A stretch of 64,000 nt of DNA from Sorex araneus (lineage: Eukaryota; Chordata; Mammalia; Eulipotyphla; Soricidae), in NCBI RefSeq assembly GCF_027595985.1, contig NC_073303.1:94179591-94243590 (forward strand). The letters run 5' to 3'. Position numbers and translations under genes: made by a program. The notes beneath the pieces are model-generated. The model was not told the DNA's origin. It ran no database searches and worked only from the letters and a program-made list of their open reading frames with translations. Positions 33,031-43,431 of the stretch are shown piece by piece (positions within the stretch are counted from its first letter, which is position 1; the number at the start of each line of letters is the position of its first letter).

Positions 33031-33893
33031 ATTCAACCCAACTTGAATTTTAAAAATGAATATTTCCTCATAAGGAAAAACGTTATACTTGGCTTAAAAA
33101 GAAACATAGATGCATTTCTATTAAAGGCAACAAGAAGGTAATGGATATTTATTGTCAACAATTTTATTTAACACCCTAGTATACATGCTAGAAATTGATT
33201 AAATAATTAAACTTCCTAAAATATGTACAGATATTGTGTAAAGAAAACAGTAAATCAATGACAAAAAATATGATTGCAATACTGGAAAATACAGACATTC
33301 AAATGAACAGCCACAACACACATTATAGGAATTTAATAATGAGGCAAAATTATATAAAAAAAGAATATCTTTATACATATCTGCATACAATGAGTAGATA
33401 TACATACCTTTTTGTTTTCCTGCCGTTTCCTCTTCTCTATTCTGTTCTAGATTTGGGGAGTTGGAAGACTAACAGTTACCATTTTCAAGTTCCATGGTAG
33501 TGGACTTTTAGGTTCTGCTAATAAAAGGAAGAGACTGTCATTGAAAAAGTCAAAGACATCTTTGGCAGCTATTCTGCAGTAATGGCAACACAGGTGGGGC
33601 ACAGAGAACTCCAAGGGACCCAAATGCCAGACATCTCCTTCGTGGATCTAGTGTGGTCCACCTTGGGGTCTCTAGCAAGTAGAAGAGGTCAGACTGTGAG
33701 GAATGTATGAAAAATTCTCTGATCCCACAGTGATAACTCAGTCTATCTCACTCCTCAGCACTCCCAATAGTTTTGAAACAAAGTCCTATATTAAGTTCCC
33801 TCAGACTAAAATATATAATGCAGTTCCTTTTTATTGATGAAGACTAATTCATAAAAAATATAATACAACAATAAAGCCATTTACAGTTGTAAT

Positions 33894-34147
33894 GACTTAG
33901 AAAGATTTAGCACTGTCATCCCATTGTTCATCGATTTGCTCGAGCGGGCATCAGTAATGTCTCCATTGTGAGACTTGTTACTGTTTTTGGCATATTGAAT
34001 ACACCACAGGTAGTTTGCCAGGCCCTGCTGTGCAGGCGGGATACTCTTGGTAGCTTGCCTGGTTGTCAAGACGAATGGAGAAATCGAACCTGGGTCAGCC
34101 ACATGCAAGGCAAACACCCTACCTGCTGTTTTATCACTTCAGCCAAC
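33894..34147 (-). mobile_element. short composite SINE: tRNA head, body, RTE tail
   Basis: Flanks ACAGTTGTAAT (33883-33893) and ACAGTTGCAAT (34148-34158). The tRNA-like head is at the right with a B box GGTTCGATTTC. The body has GGCATATTGAATACACC on the plus strand, and the RTE tail is TGTCATCCCATTGTTCATCG. It is inserted in the ancient L1. Confidence 0.92.
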
Positions 34148-34739
34148 ACAGTTGCAATAAAAAGATAAAATCCCAGGAATAAATATTAAAAGAAATAAGC
34201 AAGACCTATAATGGAGGAAACTACAAAACTCTCTAGAAAGAAACAATGATAGATATGACAAAAAGACCTAGTCTGACCTTGATTAGGTAGATTCAATAGC
34301 AAGACAATGAGGATTCTTTCTAAACTGATAACTACAGTTACTGTAATATTAATTAAGATGCCAAGTTTTAGTTTAAATTTGAGAACGAGACAAGGTGATT
34401 CCAAAGTTCATAAAAAGAAACAAAGAAAAAAACTGAAAATAAGAAAGAAATAGCATCTGAAGTTGATTAATAGAGGCAAAGTGCATTATATAATTTTATA
34501 GTTAATAAAAAACGGCATCTCAAGTTAACAGAAAAAAAGGATAGTATAATAACTGACTATTATTCTAGCTCTATCTTAATCCATAAAATAGACACTAGCT
34601 GGATAAAATATGTTAATCAAGATAATTTAAACCATAAAAATACCAAAATATAGAATAAATGAAACAATCTATCTGTGATTCAAGAGCCAATATTTATATA
34701 ATAGTTAATTTATAAATGTTATTATGTACACAATACAAA

Positions 34740-34905
34740 TTTGGGGGGTGGACCACATCCATCGATGTTCAGGGGTTTTTCCTGACTCTACTCAGGGGTA
34801 AGTCCTGGTAGTACTCATTATGCTGTACTTGGGGTACCATATGTGGTGCTGGGGATCAAACCATGTGCAAAGTAATCAATCACTTTAACTTTGATACTAT
34901 CTCAT
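34740..34905 (-). mobile_element. old SOR-related SINE
   Basis: GGGGGGTGGACCACATCC, GTTCAGGGGTTTTTCCTGAC, GGGTACCATATGTGGTGCTG and ACTTTGATACTATCTC in antisense. Confidence 0.8.
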
Positions 34906-35885
34906 TTAAAAAGTTGGAGGAAGATATAAATATGTACTTCTTCAAAGACATACAGATGGTCAAAAGATTTATGAAATAATGCTCTGTATCACTTATCAGT
35001 AGGGAAATGCAAAGAAAAACAACAATGAGATATCATCTTTTTTTTTTGTTTTTTGCTTTTTGTGTCGCAGCCGGCAATGCTCAGGGATTATTCCTGGCTC
35101 TGTGCTCAGGAATTACTCCTGGCAGTGTTCAGGGGATGATATGGGATGCTGGAAATGTGCTATCACTCCAGCCCCGAGATATCATCTCATACCAGTGAGA
35201 CCGGTACATATTACAAAGAACAAAACAACAGCATTGGCATAGATGTGAGGAAAAAGGAGTCCTCATTCATTGCTTGATGGAATGTTGACTGATCCAGCCT
35301 TTTTGTAAAACAATGTGGACACGCTTCAAAAATCCAGGAATCAATTCCCCATATGACCCAGTAATTCTACTTTTTTGGATCTACCCCAAGGGCCTTAAAA
35401 AAAATGTTTTTTCTTCAAAAAAAGAACTTTTTCACTCCCATGTTCACTGCAGCACCACTCACAGTAGCCAAAATCTGGAAATAGCCTAAGTGTCTGAGAA
35501 CATATGACTGGTACATATATACACAGTGGAATACCACTCAGCTATAAGAAAAGAGGAAATCATGAAATTTATCACTCTTTGGAAGGATATGAAGAGTATC
35601 AGTGCTGAGTGATGTGAGTCAGCTGTAGAGGGACAGAAACAATGATCTTATATGTGGGATATAAAGAAACAGTAATAACAAATGTCCAAAAGCAAAGAAA
35701 CTGAGACCAGACAGGAAGTTTACCTCTGAGTAGGGAGGATAGTATGATGGGGGCACAGGAACAATGGTGCAGGGAAGCAAACACTCTGGTGAAAGGTGTG
35801 TTGCCTGAATGATTTATGCAAGAAACCCTACCATTAAGAATATTCTAGTACCTTAAAAATTAAATTAAATTTTTAAAAAGAAGAA
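34906..35885 (+). mobile_element. L1 ORF2 3' end and 3' UTR
   Basis: GACATACAGATGGTCAAAAG, CAGTAGGGAAATGCAAAG, ACCCAGTAATTCTACTTTTT, TGCAGCACCACTCACAGTAG and GGAATACCACTCAGCTATAA are the standard L1 ORF2 terminal landmarks in order. It ends in TAAATTAAATTTTTAAAAAG and is interrupted by the SOR at 35039-35175. Confidence 0.92.
35039..35175 (-). mobile_element. SOR SINE, internally shortened
   Basis: Perfect duplication GAGATATCATCT at 35027-35038 and 35176-35187. About 40 bp of the head, including the B box, is missing, while the 5' GGGGCTGGAGTGATAGCAC is kept. Confidence 0.95.
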
Positions 35886-35929
35886 AAACAAAGCAAGCAA
35901 ATTATCTGCAACTCATCTTACAGACTAAG

Positions 35930-36190
35930 CTTTAAATATTTCTATTAAGTAAAAAGTTTTCAGAAATAAAGAAAAATAGTTGACTTTTTGAGCCACAGGA
36001 GCAGCTGTTAAAGAAATCATCGCTGAAAAGTTCCCAGACCTGGAAAACACAGGCATCAATATCCAAGAAGTCTCAGGGTACCAGCTAAAAAAGACCCTCC
36101 AAAAAATACTTAATGAAATGAACAACTCACCAAGAATACTTTACCCAGCTAGACTCTTATTTATATTTGAAGGAATCATACACAACTTCT
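35930..36190 (+). mobile_element. L1-type 5' region fragment
   Basis: GTTCCCAGACCTGGAAAACA, AAGACCCTCCAAAAAATAC and AGAATACTTTACCCAGCTAG resemble the part of old L1 elements around the end of ORF1 ('AGAATACTCTACCCAGCAAG'). Confidence 0.6.
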
Positions 36191-36238
36191 GGATAAACAT
36201 GGACATGTTATGGTGGATAAACATGGACATGTTATGGT
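36191..36238. repeat. 24 bp tandem duplication
   Basis: Two identical adjacent copies (36191-36214, 36215-36238) beginning GGATAAACATGGACATG. Confidence 0.95.
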
Positions 36239-36239
36239 G

Positions 36240-36420
36240 TTTTGGGTGTGTGTGTGGGGGGGGAACATTTATTCTGTAGTGCTCAAAGCTTGCTTCTGGA
36301 CCTGGATCATTCCTAGTGGTGCATAAGGACCCTATGGGGTGCCATGGATGGAACACAGGGTGGCCATGTGTAAGACTAGTGCCATAATTTACATATTATC
36401 TCTTCAACTCAGAACATATT
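36240..36420 (-). mobile_element. old SOR-related SINE
   Basis: TTCTGTAGTGCTCAAAGCTT, CATTCCTAGTGGTGCATAAG, ACCCTATGGGGTGCCATGG and TATTATCTCTTCAACTC in antisense order. Confidence 0.65.
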
Positions 36421-36469
36421 AGAAGAAACTATGATTTTTTACATTTTATAGAAGTTACATCTTGCAGTG

Positions 36470-36672
36470 CAAGGAGAACTGTGTCCCATTCCTCCACCCC
36501 TCTCGGAGAGCCCGGCAAGCTACTGAGAGTATTGCGCCCACACGGCAGAGCCTGGCAAGCTACCCGTGTGTATTCGATATACCAAAAACAGTAACAATAA
36601 GTCTCACAATCAGATGTTACTGGTGCCCGTTCGAGCAAATTGATGAGCAACGGAGTGACAGTGACAGTGACA
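36470..36672 (+). mobile_element. composite SINE body with RTE tail, head missing
   Basis: Sense copy: CCTCTCGGAGAGCCCGGC, GGCAGAGCCTGGCAAGCTAC, CCAAAAACAGTAACAATAAG, TTCGAGCAAATTGATGAGCA, ending in a GTGACA repeat tail (36655-36672). The tRNA head is truncated away. Confidence 0.9.
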
Positions 36673-36679
36673 TCTTTCG

Positions 36680-36885
36680 GTATTCAGGGGGACCCAGGCT
36701 ATTCCCAAAGTGTGGGCCTGACTGAATGGTGCTTGGGGGCTGGCTGTGCTGAGGGTCAGGAAAGCCATGGCCAGCAGTGCTTGGGGCTCAGAGTGTCAGG
36801 AATTGCGTATGGGGCCTCACAGATGCTAGACATGTGCTCTACCACTGAGCTTTCTCTCCAGACTTCCAATGCGGGTGGAAGGGGT
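36680..36885 (-). mobile_element. old SINE remnants including tRNA-Ala-like segment
   Basis: On the minus strand GAAAGCTCAGTGGTAGAGCA and TCTAGCATCTGTGAGGCC look alanine-tRNA-derived. The rest is SOR-like body in the same orientation. Confidence 0.45.
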
Positions 36886-37068
36886 TGAGCAAACACTGGG
36901 CAGTGCTCAGGAGCTACTCCTGGCTTTATGCTCAGGGACTAGGCCTGGTTCTTTCCTTTGGAGAGGCCCCTGGTGGTGCTCAGAGACCATAAGAGGGAAT
37001 GGGAAATGAATGACTGTATGCATGGAACCCAGGTAATGTAGAACTTTGTGATGTTGGACTCTGGAATT
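36886..37068 (-). mobile_element. old SOR-related SINE remnants
   Basis: GGCAGTGCTCAGGAGCTACT, CCTGGCTTTATGCTCAGGG and GCATGGAACCCAGG. Parts appear rearranged. Confidence 0.5.
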
Positions 37069-37080
37069 AACTAAGGAGGT

Positions 37081-37224
37081 CACTGTCACTGTCATCCCAT
37101 TGCTCATCGATTTGTTCGAGTGGGTGCCAGTAACATCTCTCATTGAGAGACTTATTGTTAATGTTTTTGGCATATCCAATACACACGGGTAGCTTGCCAG
37201 GCTCTGCCGTGAAGCCTCCAGCCC
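37081..37224 (-). mobile_element. composite SINE, internally deleted
   Basis: Perfect duplication AACTAAGGAGGT at 37069-37080 and 37225-37236. It has the full RTE tail and body start, then a deletion joining GGCTCTGCCGTG directly to the outer end of the tRNA head (CTCCAGCCC). Confidence 0.93.
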
Positions 37225-37325
37225 AACTAAGGAGGTGAAGAACCTATATAAATAAAACTACAAAATGCTACTTCAAGAAATAAAAGAGGACACTAGGAAA
37301 TGAAGATGCATCCCCTGCTCATGGA

Positions 37326-37550
37326 TTGGGAGAATTAACATTGTGGAAATGGCAATTCTCCCCAAAGCATTTCCATAGTTTCAATGTGGTCCCTATAAGG
37401 AGACCCATGATGTTTTTAAAAGAAATAGACCAAAAACTCCTGAATTTTATATGGAACAATAAACCTCCACAAATAGCTAAAGCAATCCTGGGGAAAAAGA
37501 AGATGGGAGGCATCACCTTCCCCAACTCAAACTGTACTACAAAGCAGTAG
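37326..37550 (+). pseudogene. L1 ORF2 C-terminal fragment, best-preserved frame
   Basis: A 74-codon frame matching the L1 ORF2p region around WIGRINIVKMAILPK (mutated), FIWNNKPPQIAKAIL and GGITFP. It is the only uninterrupted piece, and frameshifts and stops occur on both sides. The parent protein is the L1 endonuclease/reverse transcriptase, and this piece lies C-terminal to its catalytic domain. No function is expected. Confidence 0.85.
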
Positions 37551-38640
37551 TGATTAAATCAGCATTATATCAGAACAAAAACAGATCTACAGACTAACGA
37601 AGTAGAGCTGAATATCCTGGCACAAACCCTCACATATATAAACATTTAATCTTTGATAAGGGAGCAAGCAATATGAAGTGGAGCAAGGGAAGCCTCTTAA
37701 ACAAGTGGTGCTGGGAAAACTGGGCAGCTACATGTAAAAAAAATGAACTCAGACCTTTTTCTAATGCCATGCACAAAAGTCAGATCAAAATGGATTAAAG
37801 ACACCAATATCTGACTGAGTTCATAAGGTACACACAAGAAAATATAAGCAAAACCCTCCATGATGTTGAAGTCCAAGGAATCTTCAAAGATAAAACACCA
37901 CTGACCAAGCAAGTGGAAGCAAAGATAAACAAGTGGGACTACAGGAAACAAAAATGGTTCTGCCCCTAAAAAGAAACAGTGTCTAAGATACAAAGACAAC
38001 CCACTGAATGGGAAAAATTATTTACACCCATCTGATAAAGGCTTAATATCAAAGTTATATAGGACACTGGCAGAACTTGACAAGAAAATAACATCCAATC
38101 CCATCAAAAACTGGGGAGAGGAATTGAACAGAAACTTCCTCAAAGAAGAAATTCAAGTAAAGAAATTCAAATCGTCATGTGCCAAAAGACACATGAAAAA
38201 AATTCTCTATATCACTAATCATCAGTGAGATTCAAAGCAAAAGAACAAAGGGATATCATACTACACAACAGAGACTGACACACACCCAAAAGAACAAAAG
38301 CATTCAATGCTGACATGGATGCAGGGAGGACCACGCAGATGTTAGGAAGAATAAGGTCATGAAATTTGCTTATAAATGGATTGACATGAGGCGTATCATG
38401 TTGAGTGAAATGAGTCAGAAGGAGTGGGACAAGTATAGAATGACTGCATTCATTTGTGGGATATATATATGCATATAATATATATTGAGATTATTATCCA
38501 AAGTGAGGGTAAACAGGGGCCAGGAGGACAGGTTGGAAGCTTGCCACAAAAGAGTGTGGTTTAGGGGGAGGAGGTGAAGGGCACAGGTAATGGGATATAC
38601 CTGATAACCTTTCATTTTCTGTATTGCAAACCATGAGGCC

Positions 38641-38676
38641 CAAAAGGAAAGAGAGACAGAGAGGGAGGGAAGGAGG

Positions 38677-38745
<69 letters not shown>
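38641..38745. repeat. GAGGGA/GA purine tract inside L1 3' UTR
   Basis: Starts after CATGAGGCCCAAAAGGAAAG. The same UTR position holds GA repeats in the L1 at 62221-62627. Confidence 0.95.
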
Positions 38746-38748
<3 letters not shown>

Positions 38749-38999
38749 GGAAAATGGCCTGTCATAGTGACAGGTGTGGGATGGGAGAGTGGGAGGGAAA
38801 TTGGGACCATTGGTGATGGGTAAAGGGATGGGCGCTGGAACATTTTATGATGGAAATCCAATCATGAACTCGGTCAATGTGTATATATCACTGTGATTCA
38901 ATTTTACAAAATGGAAAAAATAATAAAAGAGAAGAAAATGTTAGATGAATGAAAAAGAACAAAATATTTGAATAGCAAGTTTGGTTTATAAAATGTAAA

Positions 39000-39192
39000 A
39001 ATGGAAGTTCAAGAAACAGTACAGTGGGTACTGACATCAATGTTGTTGATGTCAATGGCAATGGCAATGGGTAATGACATCAAATGTTGTTCAATCCCCA
39101 ACACATATATGGTCCCCTGAGTACTGCCAGGACTAATCGCTGAGCACAGAGCCAGGAGTAAGCCCTGAGCACTGTGCATGTACCTAACCCCC
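39000..39192 (+). mobile_element. old SOR-related SINE with internal duplication
   Basis: AACAGTACAGTGGGTACTGA, a small GATGTCAATGGCAATGG repeat, CCCCAACACATATATGGTCC and AGAGCCAGGAGTAAGCCCTG. Confidence 0.75.
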
Positions 39193-39334
39193 CAACATAT
39201 ATGACATACCACGTAGTTTGATAAATGAAGCAATATTCAAATACCATTTTCATCTTTCAGATTAATCAGAAAACTTAATTAATAACAGTGCATTTTGTTG
39301 CTGAGCTGGGTGAAAAGTAGTTCATTAGTATATA

Positions 39335-39625
39335 AGTATAGGTTGTCACTAGCTTTATGCAGGCCAATTTGGAAACACTAGCAGAATTATAATAGCACAT
39401 ATCCTTCACATATCCTTTGAACCAGCAATCCCGTACTTGGGAATTTAGCCAAGTGACAATCTTGCTCAGTTACTGAGTGACTTATCACAGCGCTGTGTTC
39501 AGAAAGAAAAAAAAAAGTTGGAAATGTACCCAATATCTGTCAAGTGGAGACTACTCAAATAATCTGGAAACCCATTCTATGGTGCATATGCAATGTCAAA
39601 AAGGTGAAGCTCTTTCTGTTGTTGT
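39335..39625 (+). mobile_element. old L1 ORF2 3' fragment
   Basis: GCCAATTTGGAAACACTAGC, CTTTGAACCAGCAATCCCGT, GTTGGAAATGTACCCAATAT and CCCATTCTATGGTGCATATG follow the L1 order (WWNCK... region to the 'ATGTCCATCAA' region). Confidence 0.65.
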
Positions 39626-39950
39626 TGTTACCAGAAAAGAGCTTTGGGATATGTTGTTAGACTGCCTACACCTGGTATAAGGTGCTGTAAACTAGGGCTC
39701 CTGAGACTCTTCCCACTCTTGATCTTTCTTCTGAGAAACGCAGCCTGGGTGAGCAGAGCCAGGAAAACCTCCTAGTCGTTGTTCATGTCACTTTCAACCA
39801 GCTCATGTTCATGGCACATTCAGAACTTTTTCACTGCTGCCAAATTTTTCGTGACCCTTTAGGTATACCCTGCGTGGATTCACAACCCACTGCTTCAGCC
39901 AGATAGAATATCTGTAGTGGGTTTCAGCCTTTTTGGTTTTTTTGGGTTTG
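39626..39950. other. unique sequence, nothing recognised
   Basis: No repeat or exon recognised. Confidence 0.4.
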
Positions 39951-39954
39951 TTTG

Positions 39955-40118
39955 TTTCATTTTTATTTAGAGGCCACACCCTGCAGAACTCAGGAATTAC
40001 TCCTGGATCTGTGCTCAAGGACCACTCTTGGCAGTGCTGGGGATAGAATGAGGGTTAGTCATGTGCAAGACAAACACTTTACCCACTGTACGATGTCTCT
40101 GGTCCTTATCTTCAATCC
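39955..40118 (-). mobile_element. old SOR-related SINE
   Basis: GAGGCCACACCCTGCAGAAC, AGGAATTACTCCTGGATCTG and TGCAAGACAAACACTTTACC in antisense order. Confidence 0.85.
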
Positions 40119-40189
40119 TTTACAGGTTCACATGAGAGAAATGTTCTTTAAATGTCTAAGGCAGAAATACAATAACAATAAGAATAATA

Positions 40190-40370
40190 TGATTTTTTTG
40201 CTATTTTTTGGGGGGAGTCATACCCGGTGATGCACAGGGTTACTCCTGGCTCTGCACTCAGGAATTACTCCTGATCGTGTTAGGGGGACCATATGGGATG
40301 CTGGGAATTGAACCCGGGTCGGCTGCAAGCAAGGCAAATGCCCTACCCGCTGTGCTATTGCTCCAGCCCC
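40190..40370 (-). mobile_element. SOR SINE, young copy
   Basis: Antisense copy with perfect duplication AAGAATAATA at 40180-40189 and 40371-40380. Confidence 0.95.
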
Positions 40371-40384
40371 AAGAATAATACTGT

Positions 40385-40915
40385 GTCTATTACTTTTAGC
40401 TCTTTTTAAAATTGTGTTTTCCCCTTCCCTGCCCTTTCTTTCTTCCCTTTCTTGTTCAGTGTCCAGAAGTTTGGACTGTGATGCTTGCTAGGGCAGGGAC
40501 TTCTCTCAGTTTCAGTGATTGCATCCTTGCTCACTGGGGGCTGTGCTACTTTAGCGATGGTGTTAATGCACATTCTAGTGGTGTTCAGCAGGGGTCACTG
40601 AGATGCTCATCCACATGCCATGCTTGCTAGGGTTAAGATTTTACCACAGTGCTCACACTTTAGTGCTCACATAGTGCTCCTATTTCAGTGGTTGTGCTCA
40701 CTGTGGCTCACACACCTTCATTGCAGTACCCTCAGACACCTGACTAGCTCCAGAGGTCACACACTGGATGTGGCTCCAGGTGTCCCAAACCACAGACCTG
40801 CTAGGCTCATATTCTGCGCAAATGGAAGCGCAGGGAACTGAACTCACATCCTCTCAGCCTTTGCAAGACAGGTGCTTTTTTGGCCATTGAGCCACTCCCT
40901 AGGCATGTTGCTAAA
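40385..40915 (-). mobile_element. unclassified repeat-like block with GTGCTCAC motifs
   Basis: GCTTGCTAGGG occurs twice (about 40485 and 40623), and GTGCTCAC-type octamers recur between 40645 and 40715. The right end (TTTGCAAGACAGGTGCTTTT ... GAGCCACTCCCT) resembles an antisense tRNA-like SINE head. I do not recognise the family, and the strand is a guess from that head. Confidence 0.35.
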
Positions 40916-40929
40916 TCTAGCAATCACTG

Positions 40930-41185
40930 TCACCACTATCATCACTGTCATCCCATTGTTCATTGATTTGCTCGAGCAGGCACCAGTAACGTTTCCATTT
41001 GTCCCAACCCTGAGATTTTAGCAGCCTTTCCTTACTCACCTTTCCCAATGATTGGAGGCTCTTTCAGGGTCAGGGGAATGAGACCTATCATTACTGTTTT
41101 TGACATATCGAATACATCACGGGAAGCTTGCTAGGTTCTGCCGTGTGGGCGGGATACTCTCAGTAGCTCGCTGGGCTCTTTGAGA
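40930..41185 (-). mobile_element. long-form composite SINE, head missing
   Basis: RTE tail (TGTCATCCCATTGTTCATTG at 40946), the extra segment CTGAGATTTTAGCAGCC and GGCTCTTTCAGGGTCAGG as in the copy at 28510, then the body to GGCTCTTTGAGAAGC. It stops at the TATG/TA microsatellite. Confidence 0.9.
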
Positions 41186-41248
41186 AGCATATGTGTATAT
41201 ATGTATGTATATGTATATGCATATGTATATATATATATATATATATAA
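41186..41248. repeat. TATG/TA microsatellite
   Basis: TGTATATATGTATG units grading into pure TA at 41220-41246. Confidence 0.93.
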
Positions 41249-41888
41249 TATGGAGTGAAAATCCTATCCAGGCCTTCTACGCCTTAAGTGGCAATAACTT
41301 TTTCACAAACTGGCAGGACTTGAACTGGGCTAAGGACCAGCAATTAAAAACCACTATTCAGATAATAGAACCACACTTGCAGGTAATAGAATAAGTGTGC
41401 TTATGTATATGTTTTCTCAGGAGTGAATTGTGAAAAAAGGTGGTTATTATGATAGCGTGTAGGGAACTCAATGTGTGGGGGTGCGTACAGAAGTAGAGTA
41501 AGAAATTTCAATTGGTCCTTTCCACATGATAGAAAAAGCCTACTTTTTCTATTAGAATCTATTCCCTGATCAAATCTTTAGTTAGCATGGAAACATTCAA
41601 AAAAAGTAACTCAAAGGCAGCAGAAGAAATGGTGCCTGTGATAGAGGCAAAGAAACGTGTACACTTCTCTGAGAATCTGCTCAGGTGCCTCAGAGCCCTG
41701 GCCCAGTGGGGCTGGTGAGAAAACTCCAGTCTTAACTCTCTCATTTCTGCTGGAATATGCAAGACTATCTCTGAATCCCAAGTCAGTGCGGGCTTTGCCT
41801 CTACTTGCACAGAAATGACTCTGTAAAGATGAGTCTGTTGAGAACAGACTCCTGTGAAGGCTGATTAATCTGGAATAAAACACAGACT
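41249..41888. other. unique sequence, nothing recognised
   Basis: No repeat or exon recognised. Confidence 0.4.
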
Positions 41889-41889
41889 T

Positions 41890-42062
41890 ACGGAGTTGGA
41901 GAGAGGATGACAGATAAGGTACCTGCCTTGCACCTGGCCGAGCTGCATTCAATTCCCAGCATGCCGTATGATCCTCTGAGTCCAGCCAGGAGTGATTCCT
42001 GAGCACAAAGCCAAGAGTAAGTCCTGAGCATTGCTAGATGTGGTCCAACCCCACCCCCCAAT
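41890..42062 (+). mobile_element. old SOR-related SINE
   Basis: GGAGTTGGAGAGAGGATGAC, CCTTGCACCTGGCCGAGCTG, AATTCCCAGCATGCCGTATG and CATTGCTAGATGTGGTCC. Confidence 0.88.
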
Positions 42063-42077
42063 AAAGCAAACAAACAA

Positions 42078-42175
42078 AAACTTCTACAACAGTGTATGAT
42101 GAAACCCAATCAGGAACAGTCTTGTGACTGTGTGTCTCACAGTGATTCAATTAAAAAATAAATAAATGAAAATTG
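42078..42175 (+). mobile_element. L1 3' terminus
   Basis: AGTGTATGATGAAACCCAAT, TCACAGTGATTCAATTAAAA and an AAATAAATAAAT tail. Confidence 0.75.
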
Positions 42176-43205
42176 CTTCCTGAAAGAAAACAAAACCCTT
42201 ACAGGCTTTGCACAACCATCAAAGAACCATCCTACTCTCTGTGGTTCTTTTTGTGTTAAAATTTGGAGTTTTATTATGAAGGATAATAAGGATAGGATTC
42301 ATTCTTCTTTCTTGAGTGATTTGGGGTAAAAAGAAGGAGTTGGACTGGATATAAATATATTGATTGTTTATTCATTCTTCACACAAATATATCTGATGGG
42401 CTTTTGTTGTATTTATCTAGCATTCCATCCTGGGGAATTAGGGTGTCAAAAATAGACACAGATTTAGCCACCATATGCTCAAGGCCCTATCAGCTATACA
42501 GCAGCCAACCTGAGTGTATTTTCTGACTTTCTTAAACTGCACTCATTCTCGGAACCTCCTTTCTTTAAACAAGTTTTAGTTTCTGTAGATAATGTGTTAC
42601 AATACTCCAGGCATGAAACAACCCTGAGATTTATGCAATAGTAAAAGCCAGAAAGAGTCTATCTTCCATTTTGTCTCCATTTTGGCAATAATACTGAGCT
42701 TGTGGGGTTGTTATTTGAGTGGGTTAAGTCCTGTGGGAAATACTGCAAAGTGCTTAGTGGAAGGGGTATTGTTTCTGTGTTCTATATGCCTGTTTCTCTG
42801 CTATAGGGGGCAGAGGTTTCTCTAGCTGGGAAAGGAAGTGCAGAACTCTCAGGGAACATGGGTTAACCAGTATTTGAAACGCTTGGGATGGGGTGTGTGT
42901 TGGAATCATGCCTCAGTCTCAGGTTCGGGGAGCTCTGTCGTGCCATTACGTACCCTGGCAATGCTCAGTGGAGGGAAAGTATGGCCCAAGATGGTAGACT
43001 CTGGAGCTGCAGGCTTGGGTGCAAGTCCTGCTTCCATTGCTGAGTTGTCTCAAATTCAGAGGCCACTCACCTATCCTGCAGGACGTGAGATTGTGTCTTG
43101 TCCATCTTTTGGAATGATGTTTGATTTTTAGTTCTAATGTTGATGGAAAGAAAGACCTCCCAAAGATGTTCAGGAGACACTCAGTGTATGTGTCTGTGGG
43201 CCCAG
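42176..43205. other. unique sequence, nothing recognised
   Basis: About 1 kb with no recognised repeat or exon. Confidence 0.4.
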
Positions 43206-43207
43206 GA

Positions 43208-43209
<2 letters not shown>

Positions 43210-43275
<66 letters not shown>
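43210..43275. repeat. GT dinucleotide array
   Basis: About 33 uninterrupted GT units. Cys-Val and His-Thr frames are artefacts. Confidence 0.98.
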
Positions 43276-43276
<1 letters not shown>

Positions 43277-43431
43277 GCTTCCTGCCAGAGAAGAGCAGCC
43301 TTCTGGAGCTGTCCCTGCCTTGTGTGCTTCCTGAGCTAAAAATAACTGGATCAGAAAATAATGAATAAATGACTGCAAACAATGATTTGATATTGGAAGG
43401 ATTTGCAATATCTTTCCCATTAAAGTTTCCA

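Larger units (their letters stand above)
30000..34739 (+). mobile_element. ancient L1 (ORF2 region), interrupted
   Basis: AT-rich, A-rich-strand sequence recognisable piecewise as decayed L1 ORF2 on the plus strand: GGGCCACAAATCAAACCACA and AGTGCAATAAAACTAGAAGT (30515-30600), GATTGCAATACTGGAAAATA (RT region, about 33272) and GGAAACTACAAAACTCTCTA (about 34215). It is split by SINEs at 31128, 31383, 32862 and 33894 and probably continues at 34906-35880. I infer one old element from order and strand. Parts such as 31630-32850 show no specific match. Confidence 0.5.
37225..38935 (+). mobile_element. L1 ORF2 3' part and 3' UTR
   Basis: Sense L1: CTACTTCAAGAAATAAAAGA, TGGATTGGGAGAATTAACAT, GACCCATGATGTTTTTAAAA, CAAGTGGTGCTGGGAAAACT, then TGTTGAGTGAAATGAGTCAG and the 3' UTR with GGACCATTGGTGATGGG and CACTGTGATTCAATTTTAC. 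A purine tract at 38641-38745 lies inside the UTR. Around 38300 a segment of ORF2 (the CWRGCGE region) is missing. Full extent to the left is uncertain. Confidence 0.92.
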
